DNA of 64,000 bases from a virus, in the IMG/VR virus record IMGVR_UViG_3300037628_000218, positions 29,798 to 93,797 of that record, one strand, 5' to 3'. Positions 15,973-24,531 of the stretch are shown here, one piece after another. Positions within the stretch are counted from its first letter, which is position 1; each line of letters starts with the position of its first letter. The position numbers and the translations under genes are program-made. The notes under the pieces are model-generated. The model searched no databases and was not told the origin of the DNA. It saw nothing but the letters and a program-made list of their open reading frames with translations.

Positions 15973-16206
15973 CTACTCCTCCTTCTCATTACGTTTCATA
16001 ATGGTATTTACTATCGCAAATAACCCTGCTATTAGAGCTGGAACCGCTGTTGTGATTGGAGCTAGGTGCCAAGTTTGTAAACTAACAAAAGGAGTAGCAA
16101 TCATCCAAGTAGTAAGACTGTATAGTACATAGCACAGAAAGATAGTAACACTAATCTGGACTACTCTCCAGTCTCTTATATGTTGGTGTGCAGGTTTTTT
16201 AGTCAC
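15973..16206 (-). CDS. Putative holin, 77 aa
   Basis: A 77-residue protein with a basic N-terminus, two membrane spans (about residues 15-36 and 47-67) and a charged C-terminal tail (KRNEKEE). That is the class II holin layout. It is three bases from the spanin gene, whose ribosome site GGAGGAG lies in its last codons. Holins set the time of lysis by opening the inner membrane for the endolysin, which here is coded far away at 47985. Confidence 0.65.
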   Translation of the reverse strand: MTKKPAHQHIRDWRVVQISVTIFLCYVLYSLTTWMIATPFVSLQTWHLAPITTAVPALIAGLFAIVNTIMKRNEKEE

Positions 16207-16227
16207 TACCGCTCCCTAATATTATAT

Positions 16228-16659
16228 TTAAATGTACCTAGATGCTGTGAAACTTACAGTAACTGCCACAATGAGTATGAGGGTGTTTTTAATCAAACCT
16301 CGCTCCTTAAAGGTTACTACCATTGTTTGGAGTAGTACCACCCCTAGTGCTACCCAAGGGTAGAATAATAGAGGGAAGTATCCCCACCAGGCAACAATAC
16401 AGATGTTGTACACTGCGTAGATAAGGAACAAACAAACCGAGGCTTTTCTCTCTTTCCCATCTAAAAGGAGTATACTTATACACATACAGATAATCTGGGT
16501 ATACGAAGTAAATAAAAAGAAGTCTAGTCCAACTATATCATAAAGAACACGAAGCTCTCTAGTAAATAATAAGATAAACGCATAAGCACTCATGAACCAT
16601 CTGCTTTCCTTCCTATCAATAAAAGGAGCTATGAATAGCAATGTAAGCACATACACCAT
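16228..16659 (-). CDS. Polytopic membrane protein, 143 aa
   Basis: A very hydrophobic 143-residue protein with about four to five membrane spans separated by short charged loops (DRKESR, DGKERKA, KERGLIK). No known family. It sits between two lysis-type genes, eight bases from its upstream neighbour, so it may belong to the lysis or host-membrane unit. Confidence 0.7.
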   Translation of the reverse strand: MVYVLTLLFIAPFIDRKESRWFMSAYAFILLFTRELRVLYDIVGLDFFLFTSYTQIICMCISILLLDGKERKASVCLFLIYAVYNICIVAWWGYFPLLFYPWVALGVVLLQTMVVTFKERGLIKNTLILIVAVTVSFTASRYI

Positions 16660-16667
16660 TTAGAAAC

Positions 16668-17003
16668 CTACGAGTGTGAGTTTATTTCCTTAACAGCTTT
16701 TTGGTATCCCTCTTGCTCCGCCATTTTGATTTGCATAGCTTTAGTAATCTCCATATTATCTGAAACCATATGCTTAATCTCAGACATAGTTTCTATCATT
16801 GGGTTTATTGCTGCCGAAGTAACCTCAGTAACAATCTCCCTTACCTTATCTTCAGTAACGGCTGTAGACTTAAGTTTAACAATCTCTTCAGTGTGTGCTT
16901 CTAACAGCCTCTTATCCTCTTTCTTACCCCACCATAAGAATGACATAACCCCTGCAATTATCACTTTGAAAAACCAACCTATTAAATCATCAAGTGGTAG
17001 CAT
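16668..17003 (-). CDS. Membrane-anchored coiled-coil protein, 111 aa
   Basis: One N-terminal membrane span (residues 7-25) is followed by a long charged helix (residues 27-108) with heptad-like spacing of hydrophobic residues. The layout resembles phage holin-like or Rz-accessory proteins, but no motif fixes it. It lies in the lysis cluster, with a short gap to the PLA2-like gene upstream. Confidence 0.7.
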   Translation of the reverse strand: MLPLDDLIGWFFKVIIAGVMSFLWWGKKEDKRLLEAHTEEIVKLKSTAVTEDKVREIVTEVTSAAINPMIETMSEIKHMVSDNMEITKAMQIKMAEQEGYQKAVKEINSHS

Positions 17004-17032
17004 AGTACCCTGTTTCCTCTATTATTAAAATA

Positions 17033-17308
17033 CTAAGTATAGTTAAACACACTCCAACCGAAGAGGATAACTAGAAAATAAAATGCGATAGCCTCAACCA
17101 ATGCAAAAGGTTTGAAGTACCAAGGTAGCCTCTGTATATCCTTTAGCATTGCCAGCAGGAACCTAGCGTCACAATACCAACGCCAAAGCTCATCACCACC
17201 CTCTGAATACCCTTCATCATGTTTGTTGCAGGAAGCCTCGAAGAACCAATCAAATAACACTGGCTTCATCTTTCGAGGCATCCAAGAAGGGCCACAACCG
17301 TTAGACAT
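17033..17308 (-). CDS. Phospholipase A2-like phage protein
   Basis: The likely start is the ATG at 17308, which overlaps the stop of the upstream gene (GATGTCTAA); a longer reading from 17359 has no ribosome site. The 91-residue product begins SNGCGPSW and contains SCNKHDEGYSEGG followed by a Arg/Asp helix: the C-x-x-H-D pair is the catalytic signature of phospholipase A2-like proteins. A hydrophobic C-terminal stretch (about residues 65-88) should bind or cross membrane. Related genes near phage tails or lysis modules are annotated but rarely tested. It may attack host membrane lipids. Confidence 0.7.
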   Translation of the reverse strand: MSNGCGPSWMPRKMKPVLFDWFFEASCNKHDEGYSEGGDELWRWYCDARFLLAMLKDIQRLPWYFKPFALVEAIAFYFLVILFGWSVFNYT

Positions 17309-17609
17309 CTGAGTTGTAGTCAGCCCAAATTGACATAGCTGCCAATTGGCTCGATGCAAGTGCTATTTTAAGTTCATCTGTAGTAACCGCAGATATACTA
17401 TTATCCTCCATACGCCAATTTACGGATACCAGACTAGTAGATTCCATGACTTCTATAGCGTTACGAATATTGCTTTCATCTTCAGAGCGGGTTTGTATAA
17501 TGCGACCGTCTCCAAAATCGTGAACAAGTGCAGCAAGCTCGTTATCGCGTTGCTGCTTAATTTTAGGTGCATCAATACCTTTTTTCTTGTCGGGGTCTAA
17601 AGTAATCAT
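17301..17609 (-). CDS. Tail fibre-associated protein (DUF4376-like)
   Basis: A 102-residue protein in which IIQTRSEDESNIRNAIE and a WRMEDNS...VTTDELKIA segment resemble the DUF4376 domain, commonly found in tail fibre assembly or attached proteins. It follows the fibre genes with overlapping start and stop codons (four bases at its 5' end). Likely helps fold or assemble the fibre; not demonstrated here. Confidence 0.65.
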   Translation of the reverse strand: MITLDPDKKKGIDAPKIKQQRDNELAALVHDFGDGRIIQTRSEDESNIRNAIEVMESTSLVSVNWRMEDNSISAVTTDELKIALASSQLAAMSIWADYNSDV

Positions 17610-17863
17610 ACAAAGTCCTCCATAACGTGTGACGCAGAACCTACACCATCAGTGAGGTCTCCGCTGTTAACGTCCCACGCATTTCGATACCCATCACGGA
17701 TAGGTAAATCTAACTCATCTATAATTTTGTAAGGTCTCCCATGAGGTACATCCTTCTGTGCTATTTTATCAATGTCTCCCCCTACTTGGTCTAACCCCCA
17801 CTGAGTCGGAACTACTTGTTGAACATCACCACTATCATCTTTATAAATAATTCGATTAGCCAT
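17606..17863 (-). CDS. Tail fibre-linked small protein, 85 aa
   Basis: An 85-residue protein starting ANRIIYKDDSGDVQQVVP, with IAQKDVPHGRPYKIIDE in the middle. This pattern is common in small genes located just after phage tail fibre genes, often beside DUF4376 proteins. It is coupled to both neighbours by tiny gaps and overlaps. Likely a fibre accessory protein or chaperone. Confidence 0.65.
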   Translation of the reverse strand: MANRIIYKDDSGDVQQVVPTQWGLDQVGGDIDKIAQKDVPHGRPYKIIDELDLPIRDGYRNAWDVNSGDLTDGVGSASHVMEDFV

Positions 17864-17867
17864 CTTT

Positions 17868-18821
17868 TTAATCCCCTACTACGCCAATGCAGACTGTATC
17901 ATGGTCAGCAACACCAGCTGCCCATGTGTTTGCACTACAAATAATTCTAACACTGTTTGTAGTATTTGATACTGTGCCGTTCAGTGCTACCAACCCTTGT
18001 TGACTAAAAACAGATACAGCCGCTTGCCTAGATGATCCAAGTAGGACAGTACTATTTGTAGGTACAGCACTCCCGAAGTTTGCTGAGTACTCTCCTGTCC
18101 CATGATCGGTAACAGACGACACATTGTGGGCACTACGAACTGATACAGTCCCTGTGCCTACAAAATTTACACGAGCGTCAAATATCTGACCGCTTGATAG
18201 GTTTCCATTATGCCAAAATTCCCTCCACGGTTGCCATGCCCCATCATCATAGTGTCTAATCTGAGTTTGTAAGGTAGTTGGTGCGGGTGTTTGCCTAGTT
18301 GTGATTTGAGTACACCCATTTTGCGCGTCTGGGCCAGCAATGACCAGCACATTTCCGAAAGACGTGGGTGCTCCTGTGGCTCCCGTAGTAAAACTGAAGA
18401 ATCCAGATTCAAATTGAGCGTCTAAATCAGTAATAGAGGTGCCAGGGGTAACCCCTAACCCATACTGTTGGAAGGCTTCGTGGGCGCGTAAGGGTGTCAT
18501 ACCTTTAGTATTATCTGTCCCTGTTTCTGCTTCATTTTGGGTGGCAATTGTAAAAGCTAATTGGGGTTCCCATTGAGACGGGGAGACTTCAGGGTCTTGG
18601 TTTAGGTTATCTTGTAAGCAGAGGTATAGCACACCGTTGAAGGTTGTGTACCCATCTTTCAGAAAATTAAAAGTTGCAACCCAAGGTATGATACCCCCAT
18701 GCCCCTGTTTAGATAATTCCCCTGTTAAATTTTTATCAGTAGCTCCCTGCCTTGTGATTAGTAAATCAGTATCTTGTAATCCAACACTAGCTGGTAGTTC
18801 TGGTATTTGTCTTGTAGCCAT
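17868..18821 (-). CDS. Tail fibre protein with pyocin-knob-like domain
   Basis: A 317-residue fibre. The first 110 residues resemble a virion-attachment region (RQIPELPASVGLQDTDLLITRQG). Residues 120-210 carry a pyocin-knob-like segment ending WQPWREFWHNGN. The C-terminal 100 residues are Ser/Thr/Val-rich and probably the receptor-facing tip. It lies directly downstream of baseplate genes and should determine host adsorption. Confidence 0.82.
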   Translation of the reverse strand: MATRQIPELPASVGLQDTDLLITRQGATDKNLTGELSKQGHGGIIPWVATFNFLKDGYTTFNGVLYLCLQDNLNQDPEVSPSQWEPQLAFTIATQNEAETGTDNTKGMTPLRAHEAFQQYGLGVTPGTSITDLDAQFESGFFSFTTGATGAPTSFGNVLVIAGPDAQNGCTQITTRQTPAPTTLQTQIRHYDDGAWQPWREFWHNGNLSSGQIFDARVNFVGTGTVSVRSAHNVSSVTDHGTGEYSANFGSAVPTNSTVLLGSSRQAAVSVFSQQGLVALNGTVSNTTNSVRIICSANTWAAGVADHDTVCIGVVGD

Positions 18822-18835
18822 ATAATATTCTCCTG

Positions 18836-19195
18836 TTAAGCTATTTTCTTAAATAAGCGTATGGTTTCACCAGCTATCGTGTCGGTTCCAAGGTCAGACC
18901 AAGTACCTTTGAATCTAACCTCAACTGTGGTTTGAGTTTCAGCGGTGCCAAGCACTTTGTAATCCCCTACAACCCCTTGATCAAAATAGGTAACCCAGTC
19001 ATTGATTAGGTCAAATTGGTAGTTTATATATTGTCTTGGTAAGTTTTCTTGGAACTCTTCACCAGAAGCTTTCCACTCTTCAGTAGGTTCTACTTTATTA
19101 TCCACTACTGTTAGTACCTCGTCACCTTCAAGGTCTACCGTCTGTTGTTCATCATTAGAAGCCCACTCAGGGTAGAGCGTTGGTTGAGTTGCCAT
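18836..19195 (-). CDS. Tail fibre-base structural protein, 119 aa
   Basis: A 119-residue protein with no membrane segment. NLPRQYINYQFDLINDWVTYFDQGVVGDY is the kind of segment seen in short virion proteins that lie between the DUF2612 baseplate gene and the fibre. It starts one base after the upstream gene ends. Probably part of the baseplate-fibre junction; the exact role is unknown. Confidence 0.7.
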   Translation of the reverse strand: MATQPTLYPEWASNDEQQTVDLEGDEVLTVVDNKVEPTEEWKASGEEFQENLPRQYINYQFDLINDWVTYFDQGVVGDYKVLGTAETQTTVEVRFKGTWSDLGTDTIAGETIRLFKKIA

Positions 19196-19978
19196 TTACA
19201 TTTCCTCCACTATTTGGTAACCTAAAATGTCCCCGTTTTCAAGGGCAAGGTTATCGTCATTCTCTAACAGTAAATCTCCAACCTCTGCATTAAAGCTTCT
19301 ATCATCTATAACTTCGCAAAGGGGGTTTATTGTTTGTATGTTTAACAGATCAGGCAAAAAAGAGTTGGTACTAAGCGGTACTACTTTGTTACTAGTAACT
19401 CCTAACACCGCAATTTCTACGCCATCATCTACTTCTAACTCGTCCAGATTCTCTAATACTAAGTCGAATGCCGCGCTAACAATGTCAGCACCTCTGAATG
19501 AGTTACCCAATCTATCAAACATTAACCTCGTGCTAACCCCAGCTGGGCTAGCATCGCCTAACGTGGCTGCTGTTTCATTTGAGACGTTCCTGTCTACAAA
19601 AGCGTGTATATTTGCAGGGTAATGCTCCCATAGGTGCGGTAGTGGGGTTAGTGTAATAGCTGATAAAATTTCTAGAATCACTTCGGGCGTTCCATCAGAT
19701 TTGTTAAGCGCGATTCTGTTTAGTATTGCTTGTCTGTACTCTTCATCTTCACGCCCTCTTCTTAACTCACCCACCAGTAAGCCTAAAATGTCAAGCTGTT
19801 CTCCGATGGCTGAGTGTATACCTCTCTCATCTAACAGTTGGAAGCTGGCATCCTCTAAGGGTTGAATATTCTCTAAGTAGGACTTAAGTAACCCTTGAAC
19901 TACTGGCTTATCTTTCCATTGGTTGATGAGGCGGTTTAAACCTTCACCTACAACGTCTTTCGTGGTCGGGAGTGCCAT
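19196..19978 (-). CDS. Baseplate tail protein, DUF2612-like
   Basis: A 260-residue protein whose first half (GLLVGELRRGREDEEYRQAI, then ALNKSDGTPEVILE) matches the DUF2612 family found next to baseplate J proteins in contractile phages. These sit at the baseplate periphery where fibres attach. Gene order (J-like, DUF2612-like, fibre) supports this. Confidence 0.82.
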   Translation of the reverse strand: MALPTTKDVVGEGLNRLINQWKDKPVVQGLLKSYLENIQPLEDASFQLLDERGIHSAIGEQLDILGLLVGELRRGREDEEYRQAILNRIALNKSDGTPEVILEILSAITLTPLPHLWEHYPANIHAFVDRNVSNETAATLGDASPAGVSTRLMFDRLGNSFRGADIVSAAFDLVLENLDELEVDDGVEIAVLGVTSNKVVPLSTNSFLPDLLNIQTINPLCEVIDDRSFNAEVGDLLLENDDNLALENGDILGYQIVEEM

Positions 19979-21430
19979 TTACACCTCCGTTACAGTAATA
20001 TCAGTACCTGTGGTACTAGCAAATTCTTTAAAGCTAATTGGAAGCTTAGTTGTCTGCCAGCTAGCAGGTACAATTGGGTCTCCAGGGCTAGCAAGAACTT
20101 GGACTTTAACAACAAGGCTGTTAATGCCTTCTGTCCCCGCATAAATAGGGCCAAAGTACCTAGATGGTATTACATCTTCATCAAGCCCTAAACCATCTGT
20201 ATGGCTTTGTACCGTAGATGCTATACTTGCCTCACCGCCAGCGGGAAAGCTCTCCTCATCGTACTTAGTGTACTCTACCAAGATTGCTAAATGGACTGGA
20301 AGAGGTCTTGTGTAATTGATCGTTTGCTGGTTACCACTAGAGTCTTCTATATTTGTAGAGGTAGTGCCGAACGTTTCAATACCAGCAGGTTTGGAAATCC
20401 AAATTGCTAGTGCTACCTCTGCATCCGTTCCACCTTGAACAGTAACTTCAAAACTTTTTGGAGGTCTACCGTCAAGGTCTGTAACGCTTTGGTCATTCTC
20501 CATCACGTTTGCCGTGGTTACCCCAGCAACGTTACTAACATCGTCTTGTATAGCCTCTACAGTACCTTTTCCGCTAGACTGTTGGCTAACTAAGATTCTT
20601 GCTCTATACTCCTCGTCAGTCTCTCTCAGCCTACCGATGATATACGCACTTGGGTTAGTGGTGGATGCAAGGCCAGCGATGCTAGTAACTATGGTGTTTA
20701 CAGAGTTAGAGGGAGCACTTACCTCACCTTCAAACTCTGCTTCCGCTAGGCCAGATACTGTAACTTCATCAGCTAGCAAGAATGTGATAGTTACAATACT
20801 TATATCATCACCAGCCGTTGTGATAGCTAGCTGCTCTTCCCCCGTATCTACTTCGGATGACCAAGTTGCAGCGGTATCAGCATCAATAGCCGCTTTGAGT
20901 CCATTTAAAATTTCTAGGGCTGTTGCGCTGACTCCTGTTGTATATGTATACTCTGTAGTATTAACTGAGAGAGTGTATAACTCAGTATCTAAAACGGAAG
21001 CAACAGAGTATTTAGCAGAGATACAGGAACCCACGCTAATGCTAATATTGTTAGCTACGATGAATCTGTCTAAAGTGATTGGGTTCTGTACGATAGTCCC
21101 AGCAAGAACAGTTACTCCGTTGTTACCAGAAAACTGCTGGTCTGGGGTTGAAGATTTAGTTCCCGCTTGTCTGACTGTGCTTGTTAGCACACCTAGGTCA
21201 TCTAGGTTCTTACCTTCTGCTTTTAAAAGGTTGAAGTTATCGTTCACAGCTTGAATTAACGCCCATACATCTGCGATTGGGGTTGCTACAATGTTATTAA
21301 GCTGCCCTAATAACTCATCGTCTCTTGTTGAAATATCTGGATCAATGTTCTCTTGTTCTGATACAACTATATCTGCAAGAACTTCTGGGAGCCGCTTGAT
21401 CGTAAGCCCATTTTCGTCTAAACCTGCCAA
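19979..21430 (-). CDS. Baseplate J-like wedge protein
   Basis: A 483-residue protein of the baseplate J/gp47 family. The N-terminus (LPEVLADIVVSEQENIDPD) and the central block with GRLRETDEEYRARIL and a SSGKGTVEAIQDDVSNVAGV helix are characteristic. It forms the wedge of the baseplate with the gp25-like protein coded just upstream. Confidence 0.9.
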   Translation of the reverse strand: MAGLDENGLTIKRLPEVLADIVVSEQENIDPDISTRDDELLGQLNNIVATPIADVWALIQAVNDNFNLLKAEGKNLDDLGVLTSTVRQAGTKSSTPDQQFSGNNGVTVLAGTIVQNPITLDRFIVANNISISVGSCISAKYSVASVLDTELYTLSVNTTEYTYTTGVSATALEILNGLKAAIDADTAATWSSEVDTGEEQLAITTAGDDISIVTITFLLADEVTVSGLAEAEFEGEVSAPSNSVNTIVTSIAGLASTTNPSAYIIGRLRETDEEYRARILVSQQSSGKGTVEAIQDDVSNVAGVTTANVMENDQSVTDLDGRPPKSFEVTVQGGTDAEVALAIWISKPAGIETFGTTSTNIEDSSGNQQTINYTRPLPVHLAILVEYTKYDEESFPAGGEASIASTVQSHTDGLGLDEDVIPSRYFGPIYAGTEGINSLVVKVQVLASPGDPIVPASWQTTKLPISFKEFASTTGTDITVTEV

Positions 21431-21441
21431 GGGTGTTCCTC

Positions 21442-21831
21442 CTAGATTCCTATTGGGAGATTCACAACTACAATCTCCTCACCTGTGCTTGTAATAGCAG
21501 TGAAACTTACTGTTAGTATTCTTTCTGCTCTATCAAAAGAAGATTCGTATACACTAATCTCAGTTATATTTTCTCTTGCTAGGATGTTACCTTTGATAGC
21601 TATATCGAAGTTAATCGTCTCTGACTGGCCCAGAAGCTGTACAGGGTTATTGTCATTAGCTAAATATGGAATACCTGCTAAGATATTAGCGAACCACTCC
21701 CCTAAGAAGGTAGAGAGGTCAATTTGAACTTGTTGCCTAGAACTTTCAGGGATAGAGCTTGTTAGCCTCATAGACTTGTTAGTAAGGTCTATATCACCTG
21801 TTACTAGGTTTAAAAATATATCCTTTGCCAC
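21442..21831 (-). CDS. Baseplate wedge protein, gp25/W-like
   Basis: A 129-residue protein in the position and size range of gp25/W-type wedge proteins. It has an N-terminal DIDLTNKSMRLTSSIPES segment and SRQQVQIDLSTFLGEWFANI, then a beta-rich C-terminal domain. Its start overlaps the end of the spike gene by one base. Confidence 0.78.
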   Translation of the reverse strand: MAKDIFLNLVTGDIDLTNKSMRLTSSIPESSRQQVQIDLSTFLGEWFANILAGIPYLANDNNPVQLLGQSETINFDIAIKGNILARENITEISVYESSFDRAERILTVSFTAITSTGEEIVVVNLPIGI

Positions 21832-22496
21832 TACAGGGGTACTCCCGTATTTGAAACTGGGCCTGATGGCGCAGAAGGAGACCCAGCGTGAGGGTGGTTA
21901 TTCAAAGAGATACCAGAGGCTGTTATAAAGTCCCCGTCATCTGTGATTTGTGCACCACTATGGTGCAGCACCTGCCCTGAAGGTTTTAACGTCAAGCTTT
22001 TACCGTTAGCCTGGCTAAGTACCATATCCCCTGATGCGGCTAGTCTTATTGATTGCTCTTTAAACTTAAGCTCCACATCTGTTGTATTGGGTTTTAGATG
22101 TGACTTTTTAGTATACAAACCTGGTATCGCTACCGCATCATTCAGGTAGTGAGTCCTGAGGTCTACAGGGGTAACGGAAAAACCTTCACCCTCTAGCCAT
22201 TCATCCATACTCCTCATAGAGAACACTAGCAGAACCGTATCTCCGACACTAATAGGGAAGGTTAACGCTCCTCCTCCCGCAGAAGGAAAGACCACAGGTA
22301 CAGCTAGTATATTCGGAAGAGCTAGGATAACCCCGTCATCATAAGTTTTATTTATTAAGGGCTTCACATCTACAGTCTGTTCTGCTTCAAAAGTGCTGAC
22401 GCTAACTACACCAGCAGGGATAGATGTATAGATGCTACTATTAAGATTATGATTGAATAGTCTAACAAATATATCTTCAAAGGTGGTTGCTGCCAT
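21831..22496 (-). CDS. Baseplate spike protein, Gp138-like
   Basis: A 221-residue protein whose first 110 residues fit the Gp138 N-terminal OB domain of membrane-piercing spikes (SIPAGVVSVSTFEAEQTVDV, ISVGDTVLLVFSMRSMDEW). The C-terminal half is a repetitive beta region ending near NNHPHAGSPS. An HPH-type motif at the end may bind a metal at the tip, as in spike tips. Confidence 0.85.
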   Translation of the reverse strand: MAATTFEDIFVRLFNHNLNSSIYTSIPAGVVSVSTFEAEQTVDVKPLINKTYDDGVILALPNILAVPVVFPSAGGGALTFPISVGDTVLLVFSMRSMDEWLEGEGFSVTPVDLRTHYLNDAVAIPGLYTKKSHLKPNTTDVELKFKEQSIRLAASGDMVLSQANGKSLTLKPSGQVLHHSGAQITDDGDFITASGISLNNHPHAGSPSAPSGPVSNTGVPL

Positions 22497-23596
22497 TATG
22501 ATACTCGCTTACATGATATTTCTGTTACCCAGTTCCCAACTTCTAAACTGAGCATATGCTTCATAGAAACTACAGAGTAACCACCAGATAAGTCAGATTC
22601 CTCTATGTCTGAGACTACTATTAGTGCTGTTGTTGTTATTCTACCATTAAGAGGTACTGTTAAAGTTATCCCTCGCTGCTTCAGGGAGTCTCCTTTCAGG
22701 TGCATGGTAGTATCATCCTCCTCCCTTATAGAACCTATAATAGATTCTCCAGTTATCTCTACAGTAGTCTGCTTGGTACGGAACTCTATAGGCTCTACAT
22801 ATAAAGATCCGTGTAGTAGGTAAGAGCGGAAATCAATGTTATCACAGGTCTTTGCTAGCTGTTCAAATAACATACCGTGTACAACATAACCAGAATCAAA
22901 AGTTGCATCTATCCTAAGATTAGCTACGCCCTTCGCTGGGTTGTACTTTGCAGTAGAGACTAAACTAGCAGAGGTTTGGAGTAAGCTTATCTCTTCTTCG
23001 ATAGAGGGTACAAAAAACTCCCCTGTAGGTACTCCATAGTTTGCTGCTTGGTCTAACAAGTCTTGAATTACCGCCCTCTTTGTAGTTCCCCTTGGGTAGG
23101 TCTTAGAGATCCGTAGGTTCTTCCTAAGGGTAAAAGAGTCCCCACAAGTAATGGTAGTAACAATGTTAGCACCTTCCCTGCGGGTTTTAGTAGTTATTAC
23201 TTGAGCTGCAAAGATAAGAGGAAGTTCTTTATCTTGTTCATACCCAGCCCGTAAGATAACTGAGTCATCTGTTTTTATCTTCTTCTGAGACTCTTTACTG
23301 AGGTTGAATATTCTTAATTTAATAGTAGCACCAGAGACGCTAGATTTAGCATTAGTTCCTAACTCTACTGTAGTTTCTATGTGAAGCTCTGTTATCTCTA
23401 TCACATTTTCTTCTGGAGGAACAGATACATAATCTCTGTACCCTTCTTGTTCACTGTTATTCTTAAGCACTCCCCCCGTTACTACATTTTCCAATGGGGA
23501 GAAGTCAAGGACGTTAGCTAGCACATCTTCAGGAGCTAACTTAGTTATACTCCCTATACGGAGAGAATACTTTCTTCCAAAAACTTCAGTAGCCAT
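22496..23596 (-). CDS. Baseplate hub protein, gpD/gp27-like
   Basis: A 366-residue protein between the plug-like gene and the spike gene. The segment GATIKLRIFNLSKESQKKIK, a GYEQD strand and TYPRGTTKRAVIQDLL are typical of phage tail hub proteins that link tube and spike. It overlaps both neighbours by one base. Assignment rests on position and pattern. Confidence 0.8.
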   Translation of the reverse strand: MATEVFGRKYSLRIGSITKLAPEDVLANVLDFSPLENVVTGGVLKNNSEQEGYRDYVSVPPEENVIEITELHIETTVELGTNAKSSVSGATIKLRIFNLSKESQKKIKTDDSVILRAGYEQDKELPLIFAAQVITTKTRREGANIVTTITCGDSFTLRKNLRISKTYPRGTTKRAVIQDLLDQAANYGVPTGEFFVPSIEEEISLLQTSASLVSTAKYNPAKGVANLRIDATFDSGYVVHGMLFEQLAKTCDNIDFRSYLLHGSLYVEPIEFRTKQTTVEITGESIIGSIREEDDTTMHLKGDSLKQRGITLTVPLNGRITTTALIVVSDIEESDLSGGYSVVSMKHMLSLEVGNWVTEISCKRVS

Positions 23597-23934
23597 TATC
23601 CCTCCAAAAGAGCTAGTTCATCATTTGTGTAATACTGTAATACATAAGGTTTACCTAGTCCTAGGTTATCTCTTCCGACTGGATTACCGTCATCCTCAAA
23701 CCTCACGCAAACTATATCTCCGTGATCAAAGTCTGGCAGAATGTACCTACCAAGGAGGAATTGATTCTCCATAACCTTGACCCCAGAAATAACGGCAGCC
23801 CCCGCTAAAGAAATATCAAGTCTCCACCTACTGTCCCTTTCATTGTATGAGTAGGTGAACGTGTACTTCTTCCCACCTAGAGTTAGCGACTGGTCTGCCC
23901 AGGGTGCTGTAGGTGTATCAATTGTTAATGCCAT
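23596..23934 (-). CDS. Baseplate plug-like protein (Pam3 gp18 family-like)
   Basis: A 112-residue beta-rich protein: KKYTFTYSYNERDSRWRLDI and a DIVCVRFEDDGNPVGRDNLG segment. This resembles the small hub plug of cyanophage Pam3-type contractile tails, coded between the hub and the Dit-like gene. One base separates it from the gene upstream. Confidence 0.75.
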   Translation of the reverse strand: MALTIDTPTAPWADQSLTLGGKKYTFTYSYNERDSRWRLDISLAGAAVISGVKVMENQFLLGRYILPDFDHGDIVCVRFEDDGNPVGRDNLGLGKPYVLQYYTNDELALLEG

Positions 23935-24522
23935 TTAGGTTGCCTCAAAGAGAAGGGTACTAGCTGCTAGGTTTGCTTCACTTTTCCTTTGTAGAAGATT
24001 CCTTTCATCTTTAGGTGGCTGAGTAGACTTACCTGTAACCTCCTTATCAGAGAAAGAGTCAACAACTCTACTATCCCTCTCAACCGCTACTTGAGCAGCT
24101 TTAATGATTCTTACTTGCTTTACTGAGAAAGTAACCTTGTAAGAGGAAGATCCGTTACTTACCCTTGTTCCGTTTCTAACACTTTGAGATATTGAAAGAC
24201 TTTCAAAAACACAGTTAGTGAGTGGGTTTATCTTATCAGAAAAATGGATAGAGAAAGGCTGCCCAGACTTCTTTAGCTCCCTGATAGCATTAATATAACT
24301 TTCTGGAGACCTGTTAGTGATATTACCAGCAGACTTAGCTGTTGAAATAACCCCAGCCATAGAGACTTTAGTGTTACCGTTAATGTAATGGTCAGTGACC
24401 TCTTCCCCTGTTTCCAAGGGAAGGGTAGTGGTCTTACCAGTTTCATCTAACTGCACTGTCTGTGTTGCGTCTAGTGCTATTTGCTCATTAGAGTTCTGCG
24501 GTAGAATATAGTATATAGTCAT
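23935..24522 (-). CDS. Dit-like baseplate/tail protein
   Basis: A 195-residue protein following the tape measure gene. HYINGNTKVSMAGVIS and LKKSGQPFSIHFS followed by a beta-rich region resemble Dit-like proteins that cap the tube at the baseplate. The charged C-terminus is helical. Assignment is by order and pattern. Confidence 0.72.
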   Translation of the reverse strand: MTIYYILPQNSNEQIALDATQTVQLDETGKTTTLPLETGEEVTDHYINGNTKVSMAGVISTAKSAGNITNRSPESYINAIRELKKSGQPFSIHFSDKINPLTNCVFESLSISQSVRNGTRVSNGSSSYKVTFSVKQVRIIKAAQVAVERDSRVVDSFSDKEVTGKSTQPPKDERNLLQRKSEANLAASTLLFEAT

Positions 24523-24531
24523 AGGCTTCCT

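Noticed and set aside
20514-21254. A 246-codon open frame on the plus strand
   Set aside because: It lies antisense within the baseplate J gene, has Ser/Val-rich composition typical of antisense reading, and lacks a ribosome site.
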